NCBI RefSeq assembly: GCF_016863635.1
Contig: NZ_BOPG01000029.1
Location: forward strand, 1 to 64,000
Reading direction: 5' to 3'
DNA: 64,000 nt
DNA from: Virgisporangium aurantiacum
GTDB taxonomy: Bacteria > Actinomycetota > Actinomycetes > Mycobacteriales > Micromonosporaceae
This document shows, piece after piece, positions 58,272 to 64,000 of the stretch; position 1 is the first letter of the stretch; every line of letters starts with the position of its first letter. The notes below the pieces were generated by a model that was not told the origin of the DNA, ran no database searches, and saw nothing but the letters and a program-made list of their open reading frames with translations. The position numbers and the translations under genes were made by a program.

Positions 58272-59204
58272 TCAGGCGTCTTCGAGGTTGAGGTGACGCA
58301 GTTCGTCGATGGTCAGGGAGAGGTCGACGGCGGCGACCGAGTCGCGGAGCTCGTCGAGGGTGAGCGGCCCGGTCAGCGCGAAGACGTGCGCCGGCTGGCA
58401 CAGCACGAAGGCGAGGGCGACCTGTGCCATGGGCACGCCCCGCCGCGCCGCCAACTCCCTGACCCGGTCCAGCCGGCGGACGTTGTCGGCGGTGAACCAG
58501 ACCCGCGCCGGGTCGGTGTCGTCCGAGGCGTTCCGGTCGGTGGGGGAGTACCGGCCGGTGAAGAAGCCGCTCGCCTGACTGGACCAGGCGAACAACGCGA
58601 GACCGCTCTGCTCGTACCAGCGGCGGGTCGGCGGGTCCGTGGCGGTCAGGCAGCCTTCCCAGGGCGGTTGGCTCCAGCGGCCCAGGGAGAACTGCGGGCT
58701 GCTGGCCGCGAAGCCGACGAGGCCGTGCTCGGCGGCGTAGGTGTTCGCTTCGGCGATGCGCGCCGGTGACCAGTTCGATCCGCCGAAGGCGCGCATCTCG
58801 CCGGCTCGCAGGTGCTCGTTGAGCCGTTCCACGAACGGTCCGACGGGGACGGTCGGGTTGTCGCGGTGCATCAGGTAGATGTCGACGTGGTCGGTGCGCA
58901 AGCGCCGCAGAGACGCGTGCAGTTCCGTGGTGACCAGGTCCGGCGTGCATTCGGTGGTGCAGGCGCCCTTCCCGATCAGGACGATGTCGTCGCGGTTGCC
59001 GCGTTCGGCCAACCAGGCGCCGACCGTGCGCTCGCCGGCGCCGTTGCCGTAGATGGCGGCGGTGTCGACACAGTTGCCGCCGTCGTCACGGTAGCGGTCC
59101 AGCAGCGCGAACCAGTGCGCCGACCGCTCGGGGTCGAACATCATCGAACCGAGGACCAGCCGGGACACCGGCATGTCCAACCCGGCGACGGACGAGTACT
59201 TCAC
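58272..59204 (-). CDS. Aldo/keto reductase
   Basis: A 310-residue aldo/keto reductase of the YajO/YdjG-like type. Tetrad: Asp in DTAAIYGNG, Tyr in the same motif, Lys in IGKG, His in LMHR. NADP(H) dependence is expected. GTG 59204 follows GGGAGG. Substrate unknown; its position next to sugar-degrading genes hints at sugar or sugar-aldehyde reduction, weakly. Confidence 0.9.
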   Translation of the reverse strand: MKYSSVAGLDMPVSRLVLGSMMFDPERSAHWFALLDRYRDDGGNCVDTAAIYGNGAGERTVGAWLAERGNRDDIVLIGKGACTTECTPDLVTTELHASLRRLRTDHVDIYLMHRDNPTVPVGPFVERLNEHLRAGEMRAFGGSNWSPARIAEANTYAAEHGLVGFAASSPQFSLGRWSQPPWEGCLTATDPPTRRWYEQSGLALFAWSSQASGFFTGRYSPTDRNASDDTDPARVWFTADNVRRLDRVRELAARRGVPMAQVALAFVLCQPAHVFALTGPLTLDELRDSVAAVDLSLTIDELRHLNLEDA

Positions 59205-59310
59205 GACACCTCCCGCTCCGCTGGGGATGCTGCGCGGCATGTCCAGGGTATGCGCGGACCTGCCGGAAATCGTGGTGCGGAAGATCGACGGTTGTGCGCA
59301 AGATCTACCG

Positions 59311-60510
59311 GTGACGAGTCTTGATGACGAACTGATCGAGCTGCGCCGGGAGATCCACCGTCACCCCGAACTGGCCGGTACGGAGCGGGAGACGGCCGGG
59401 TTGGTCGCGGAGCAACTACGGGCGGCCGGGCTCGAGGTGACGACCGGCGTCGGCGGACACGGAGTCCTCGGGGTGCTCGACGGTTCCGCGGACGGCCCGA
59501 CGGTGGTGTACCGGGCGGACATGGACGCCGTCGACACCGAAGTGGCCGCGCTGTCGTTCCCGCGGTCGGGCCGGGTCTTCGATGACGGCTTCGCCTCGCG
59601 CGTCCCCGGTGTCGCGCATTTGTGCGGACACGACCTGCACACCGCGATCGGCGTCGGCGTCGCCCGGGCCCTGGCTCAGGGTGCCGAGCCGGTACGCGGC
59701 CGGCTGGCGTTCGTTTTCCAGCCGGCCGAGGAGCCGCTGCAGGGCGCGCGGGCGATGCTCGAGACCGGGTTGGTGCAAAGACTCGCCCCGCGCGAGTGCT
59801 ATGCGCTGCACTGTGCCCCGTTCCCCGCCGGCACCATCGCGGTGTCTCCGGGATACGGTCTGCCCGGGCTGGACCATATCCGGATAGTTCTGCCGGGTGG
59901 GGACGATGCGGCGGTCGCCGCCATCGCGTCCGAGGTGGCGAAACTCGACACCGTCGAGTTCCCGCAGTGCTTCGCCGACTATCACGCGCGCTTCAACGCG
60001 GTGCTGGATCCCGAGATCGCCGCCTCGATCCAGGAATCCGTGTCCGTCGCCCAGTGGACCGAGCACACGTCCGACGCGCAGCCCGTCGCCAACATCCTGC
60101 TGCGGGTCTGGCCGCAGGAGCGGTTTCCCGAGCTACGCGCGCGGGTCGAGCGGCTCGCGGCGGAGGCCGGCGGGCACGTCGAGTTCCCGGGCGACCCGTT
60201 TCCCGCCATGGTGAACTCGGCGGAGCTCAGCACGGCGGCCGGCCGGTACCTGAGCACGGCGCTGGGGCAGGAGTCCGTCCTATGGGCGCGGGCGTCCTGG
60301 CCCTTCAACTGCGAGGATTTCGCACTGTTCCTCGACGAGGCGCCGGGCGCGATGTTCTACCTCGGCGTCGCCGACGCCGGGACGGGGATGAACGGCGCGC
60401 CGCACACCCTCGACTTCGCCGCCGACGAGCGGGCGATCGGTCTCGGCGTGCGCGCCATGGCCGGCCTGCTGACCCACCGGCTGGCGCCCCGGACACACCC
60501 GGGCGACTGA
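59311..60510 (+). CDS. M20D-family amidohydrolase
   Basis: A 399-residue metal-dependent amidohydrolase (IAA-amino acid hydrolase, hippuricase, aminoacylase type). RREIHRHPELAGTE, RADMDAVDTE, CGHDLHTAIG, QPAEEPLQGA and CEDFALF match family motifs. The expected job is cleaving an N-acyl amino acid. GTG 59311 starts the conserved domain; its ribosome-binding site is weak. It ends 9 bp from the convergent Excalibur gene. Confidence 0.88.
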   Translation: MTSLDDELIELRREIHRHPELAGTERETAGLVAEQLRAAGLEVTTGVGGHGVLGVLDGSADGPTVVYRADMDAVDTEVAALSFPRSGRVFDDGFASRVPGVAHLCGHDLHTAIGVGVARALAQGAEPVRGRLAFVFQPAEEPLQGARAMLETGLVQRLAPRECYALHCAPFPAGTIAVSPGYGLPGLDHIRIVLPGGDDAAVAAIASEVAKLDTVEFPQCFADYHARFNAVLDPEIAASIQESVSVAQWTEHTSDAQPVANILLRVWPQERFPELRARVERLAAEAGGHVEFPGDPFPAMVNSAELSTAAGRYLSTALGQESVLWARASWPFNCEDFALFLDEAPGAMFYLGVADAGTGMNGAPHTLDFAADERAIGLGVRAMAGLLTHRLAPRTHPGD

Positions 60511-60519
60511 CGATCCCGG

Positions 60520-61026
60520 TCAGCTCTCGCAGGCAACACCGTCCTTGTCGCTGTCGAGCGCCGGCCGGTAGCCGGGTTCGTACGAGTACAGCGGTGCGGC
60601 GCCCGCCGCCTTCACCTCCGTGCAGTTCTTGTAGTAGACGCTCGTCGGCGGCGTCGTGGTCCCGCCGCCGCCCGCGGGTGGCTTCTTCGTGGTCGTCGTC
60701 GTCCGGGTCGGCGCCGGCGGGGTGCTGGTCGCCGTGGCCGTCGGTGCGGCAGGCGCGGTGCTGGTCGGCGTCGAGGCGGGCGTCGGCGCTGTCGTGGTGG
60801 CCGTCGTGGTCGCGATGCTGGCGACCGGTTGGGGCTCGGCGTCGTCCTGGTCGTCCTTGTCCAGCGCCGCGCCGATCGCGCCGCAGATCAGGAACGCGGC
60901 CATGATCGGCAGTGCGATCCAGAGTGCGAGGTACTTGTTCGGCGGGGTGCGCCCCGGCGGGTAGAGCCTCGGTGGGGGACTCGGTGGGGGATACGTCACG
61001 TTGGCAGACCGTAGTGAGTTGATCAC
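60520..61026 (-). CDS. Membrane protein with Excalibur calcium-binding domain
   Basis: A 168-residue protein: a short Pro-rich cytoplasmic part, one membrane helix (YLALWIALPIMAAFLICGAIGAA seen in parts), a long Thr/Pro/Ala linker and a C-terminal Excalibur domain with DSDKDGVACE, the EF-hand-like loop, and NCTEVKAAG. The domain sits outside the cell and is thought to bind Ca2+. GTG 61026 is used. Stand-alone Excalibur proteins are common in actinobacteria; role unknown. Confidence 0.88.
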   Translation of the reverse strand: MINSLRSANVTYPPPSPPPRLYPPGRTPPNKYLALWIALPIMAAFLICGAIGAALDKDDQDDAEPQPVASIATTTATTTAPTPASTPTSTAPAAPTATATSTPPAPTRTTTTTKKPPAGGGGTTTPPTSVYYKNCTEVKAAGAAPLYSYEPGYRPALDSDKDGVACES

Positions 61027-61179
61027 TGTTGCGAATCGTCACTTCAGCCGGTCCATGCTGGCCTCACGGTGACGCCGGTTCGTCGACCGTCCGTCGATCT
61101 GCACCGCGCGGCGGAGACGGCGGAGATCGCGTTCGGCGACACCGAGGTGCCGATCCCGTACGACTGGCGGCTGGCAAGG

Positions 61180-64000
61180 TCAGAACGCCAGGCTCTGCCA
61201 ACGGGTCACGTCGGCTGCCGACAGCGCCCGGGCGAAGATCGCCATGCGGTCGACCTCACCGGTGAGGCGTTGGCCGCCGCCCTGGTCGGCGGCGAACCGC
61301 AGTTCCCTGGTGTTGCATCCGAACACCGCCGGGCCGACCTGTGCGGTCGCCGCCACCTGGCCGTCGAGGTAGACGGTGAGGTCGCCGTCGTCGAGGGTGA
61401 CCACCACGTCGACGTAGTGCCCGACGGGCACCACCGCGTTCGTCGTGACGCCCTGTCCGGCACCGATGACGCGTACCTGGTTCGACGGCGTGAGGTCGAT
61501 CAGGATGCCGTCGGTGCCCGGGTCGCCGCTCGGTTGCGAGTCGAACAGCCGGCGGTAGCTGCCGCTGGTCGTCACCTTCACCTCGGCGGCGAAGGTGGCC
61601 CGGGGCAGGTAGCCGAGCCTGGTCGGTGCGGTGCGCAGGAACCTGTTGCCGTCCAACGCGAGCGCGGTGCCGGTCGGACCGTCGGCCACGTAGCCGGCTC
61701 CGCCCTGCACGGTCGCGTCGCGCCGGTAGGTCGACGCGTCGGGTATCACGTCGCCGGACGTCGGATCCCAGGCCACCAACAGCGTGTCGGGGCTCGGGAT
61801 CGGGCACGGCGGCGGCACGGGCGACCGCACCGTTGCCGCGCCCGACGACGTCCAGCCGGGCCCGGTCCAGGTGCCGGTGAGTTTGGCGGTGCCGGGTTGC
61901 GCCGCCGAGGTCACCGTCGTGGTGAACGTGTACGTCTTCGCCTGGCCCCTGCGCAGCTTCGGCACCCGCACGGTCGCCGGCTCGACCGTCCACCCGTCGG
62001 GCGCGACGAGCGTCACCGTTCCGGCCGGCACGTCGCCCGCCGCCGACACGGTGACCGCGACCGGCGCGGTGTCACCGACCTCGAGTTCGGCCGGCGCGGC
62101 GACCGCGACCGACGTCAAAGCGACGGCGACGTATTTCCGGTCCTTCACAGCCTCGAACGTCACCGTGTCACCGGTACCCGAGGTGCGCACCGCGCGGCCC
62201 GTGCGCTCGTCGACCAGCGTGTACCGGCCGGCGAACAGCGGGTTGCGCAGCGTCACCGGTCCCGATTCCCCCGCGGTCACGGCGATCCGTTGCGCCGCAC
62301 CGCTCGCCCACGCGACGTCGACGGTCAGGTCGCCGCGCGCCTTCAGGCCCGTCACCGAGCCTTTCGGCCACGCGCCCGGCAGCGCCGGCAGCACCTGCAC
62401 CTCGCCGGTGTGGCTCTGCAGAAGCATCTCGGCGACGCCCGCGGTGGCGCCGAAGTTTCCGTCGATCTGGAACGGCGGGTGGGTGTCCCACAGGTTGGCC
62501 AGGGTGCTGAACCGCAACTGCTCGCTCAGCATCTTGTGGGCGTGGTCGCCGTCGAGCAGCCGCGACCAGAAGTTGATTTTCCACGCCTTGCTCCACCCGG
62601 TTCCGCCGTCGCCCCGCGCGGTGAGCGACACCTTCGCCGCTTCCGCGAGTTCGGGGTCGGTGAGCGGCGCGATCTGGTTGCCGGGGTGCAGGGCGAACAG
62701 ATGCGAGACGTGCCGGTGCTGGTCGGTCGGGCTGTCCCAGTCGCCCTTCCACTCCTGCAACTGGCCCCACGACCCGATGCGGGTGCCCGGATCGAGCCTG
62801 TCGAGCGCGGCCCGCACCTCGGCGCGGAACGCCTCGTCGTCGCCGAGGATCGTGCCGGCGTCGAGCAGGTTGGTGAACAGACCCCACACGATCTGTTGCG
62901 ACATCGAGGCGCCGGCGGTGAACTCGCCGTTCTCCGGCGAGAAGCTCGGCGAGACGACGAGCTTGCCGTCGCGCGGGTCGACCACCAGTTCGTCGATCCA
63001 GAACTGGGCCAGTTCCTTCATCAGCGGGTAGGCCCGGTCGCGCAGGAACCGCTCGTCCTTTGTGAACCGGTAGTGTTCCCAGTAGTGCTGCGCCAGCCAG
63101 GCGCCGGCCTCCGGGAACCAGAACGACTGCGGGTAGTTGTGCAGCCCGGTGAAGCCGTACGGGTTGGTCTCGTTGTTGACCACCCAGCCGCGGTTGCCGT
63201 AGATCTGTTGCGCTGTCACACGTCCGGGCGGCACCATCGCGTCGACGTAGTCGAACAGCGGTGCGGTGGTCTCCGACAGGTTCGTCGTCTCCGCCGGCCA
63301 GTAGTTCATCTGCAGGTTGATGTTGACGTGGTAGTCGGCGTCCCACGGCGGGTTGGTGACGTTGTTCCACACGCCCTGGAGGTTCGCCGGCAACGAGCCG
63401 CCGCGCGACGACGCGATCAGCAGGTACCGGCCGTACTGGAAGTACAGCGCCTCCAACGCCCGGTCGGCCGGCGAGGTGCCACCGGTGTAGGCGCGCAGCA
63501 GGTCGTCGGTCGGGAGGTCGGGCATCGCCTGGCCGATGTCGAGCGCGACGCGTCCGAACAGTTCGGTGTGGTCGCGCCGGTGCCGCTCCAGCAGGTCGCG
63601 GTAGTGCCGTCGGCTGGCCCGGTCGACATTCCGGGTGACGGACGGGTGCGGGTCGGCGCCGCGGTAGGTCGGATACGTGTCGGCGTAGTTCGTGCCGGCG
63701 CCGAGCACCAGCACCGCCGCGTCGGCCCCGCTGACGCTGACCGTGCCGTCGGCGTTGTCGGTCCGGGTGCCGCCGTCGGCCGTCACCTGGAGCTGGCTCT
63801 CGTACCTCAACCCGTTGTCGTTCAACGCGCCGGCGAACGTGATCCGGCCCCGGCTCGCTGTGGTGGTCTTCGACCGGTTGCCGGGCGCGGTGACGCCCGC
63901 GGTGAACGCCACCGCGCCGCGCGTGTCGGCGCTGACGCGCACCACGAGCACGTTGTCGGGGTTGCTGGCGAAGTACTCGCGGGTGTAGCGCACCCCGTCG
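61180..64000 (-). CDS. GH95 alpha-L-fucosidase-like protein, cut by right edge
   Basis: At least 937 residues are visible; the N-terminus, including any signal, lies beyond the window. The GH95 catalytic part includes LPANLQGVWNN, PPWDADYHVNINLQMNYWPAET, FQIDGNFG and EMLLQSH. It is followed by a NEW3-like beta domain (VTVSAAGDVPAGTVTLVAPDG) and a C-terminal LamG/concanavalin-like domain (about the last 200 residues; ending DRMAIFARALSAADV). It should be a secreted fucosidase or related glycosidase. The strand and neighbours suggest it is the last gene of an operon to the right. Confidence 0.9.
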   Translation of the reverse strand, partial: DGVRYTREYFASNPDNVLVVRVSADTRGAVAFTAGVTAPGNRSKTTTASRGRITFAGALNDNGLRYESQLQVTADGGTRTDNADGTVSVSGADAAVLVLGAGTNYADTYPTYRGADPHPSVTRNVDRASRRHYRDLLERHRRDHTELFGRVALDIGQAMPDLPTDDLLRAYTGGTSPADRALEALYFQYGRYLLIASSRGGSLPANLQGVWNNVTNPPWDADYHVNINLQMNYWPAETTNLSETTAPLFDYVDAMVPPGRVTAQQIYGNRGWVVNNETNPYGFTGLHNYPQSFWFPEAGAWLAQHYWEHYRFTKDERFLRDRAYPLMKELAQFWIDELVVDPRDGKLVVSPSFSPENGEFTAGASMSQQIVWGLFTNLLDAGTILGDDEAFRAEVRAALDRLDPGTRIGSWGQLQEWKGDWDSPTDQHRHVSHLFALHPGNQIAPLTDPELAEAAKVSLTARGDGGTGWSKAWKINFWSRLLDGDHAHKMLSEQLRFSTLANLWDTHPPFQIDGNFGATAGVAEMLLQSHTGEVQVLPALPGAWPKGSVTGLKARGDLTVDVAWASGAAQRIAVTAGESGPVTLRNPLFAGRYTLVDERTGRAVRTSGTGDTVTFEAVKDRKYVAVALTSVAVAAPAELEVGDTAPVAVTVSAAGDVPAGTVTLVAPDGWTVEPATVRVPKLRRGQAKTYTFTTTVTSAAQPGTAKLTGTWTGPGWTSSGAATVRSPVPPPCPIPSPDTLLVAWDPTSGDVIPDASTYRRDATVQGGAGYVADGPTGTALALDGNRFLRTAPTRLGYLPRATFAAEVKVTTSGSYRRLFDSQPSGDPGTDGILIDLTPSNQVRVIGAGQGVTTNAVVPVGHYVDVVVTLDDGDLTVYLDGQVAATAQVGPAVFGCNTRELRFAADQGGGQRLTGEVDRMAIFARALSAADVTRWQSLAF

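Noticed and set aside
61180..63993. Start of the GH95 gene at the first in-window Met codon
   Set aside because: The frame is open to the window end and the visible N-terminus starts inside the catalytic N-terminal domain, so the real start is to the right.

Overview
The window is high-GC actinomycete DNA: GTG starts are common, many genes overlap by 4 bp (ATGA/GTGA), and promoters look leaderless or actinobacterial. The gene families (class III lanthipeptide synthetase, DUF2690 and DUF6928 proteins, KamA-like and MupA/Atu3640-type enzymes, many Tat and Sec exported hydrolases) suggest a filamentous member such as Micromonosporaceae or a relative. That placement is inferred from gene content, not from a marker gene. 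No rRNA, tRNA, CRISPR array or insertion sequence was seen.

Region 1 (0.8-10.4 kb) is a compact SapB/AmfS-like class III lanthipeptide locus. It holds a small coupled ORF, a LanKC synthetase, two nearly identical 42-residue precursors, a strong hairpin, a prolyl oligopeptidase (probable leader protease), two ABC exporter half-transporters and a convergent RamR/AmfR-like regulator. Region 2 (10.5-18.9 kb) has a PLP decarboxylase divergent from a LysR regulator, two related secreted proteins, an HTH regulator with a helical-repeat body, an orphan solute-binding protein and a Tat-exported PGRP amidase. Region 3 (19.0-24.9 kb) is a five-gene lipid-modification operon: two FAD oxidoreductases, a DUF1365 protein and two different cyclopropane-fatty-acid-synthase-like methyltransferases. 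Region 4 (25-32 kb) carries DUF2690 and other small secreted proteins, a paralogue of the HTH regulator, a large PGRP/DUF1906 wall hydrolase and a degenerate M15-like Tat protein. Three promoters in regions 3-4 share one architecture: a 25-bp inverted repeat exactly 29 nt before a -10 hexamer, pointing to a local regulon.

Region 5 (33.0-48.5 kb) is the most interesting. It is a biosynthetic gene cluster whose centre (cupin, flavin monooxygenase, lysine/ornithine N-monooxygenase, MetRS-like protein, saccharopine-dehydrogenase-like protein) resembles the machinery that makes N-N bonds in s56-p1 and triacsin type pathways. Here the cupin and MetRS parts are separate proteins. Around them are a KamA-like radical SAM enzyme with a changed substrate pocket, a DUF6282 hydrolase-like protein, stand-alone adenylation and carrier proteins, two ATP-grasp ligases, a FemAB/GNAT-type transferase, a type II thioesterase and an MFS exporter. 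This predicts a hydrazine-containing peptide-like metabolite. A GTCCA-N3-TGGAC palindrome recurs across the cluster.

Region 6 (48.6-64 kb) is accessory metabolism: a Rieske oxygenase/reductase operon with an IclR regulator, a serine hydrolase, an MFS pump, a GH43-ricin arabinan-type hydrolase behind a LacI-like 28-bp palindrome, an aldo/keto reductase, an M20 amidohydrolase, an Excalibur protein, and a GH95 fucosidase-like gene cut by the right edge.
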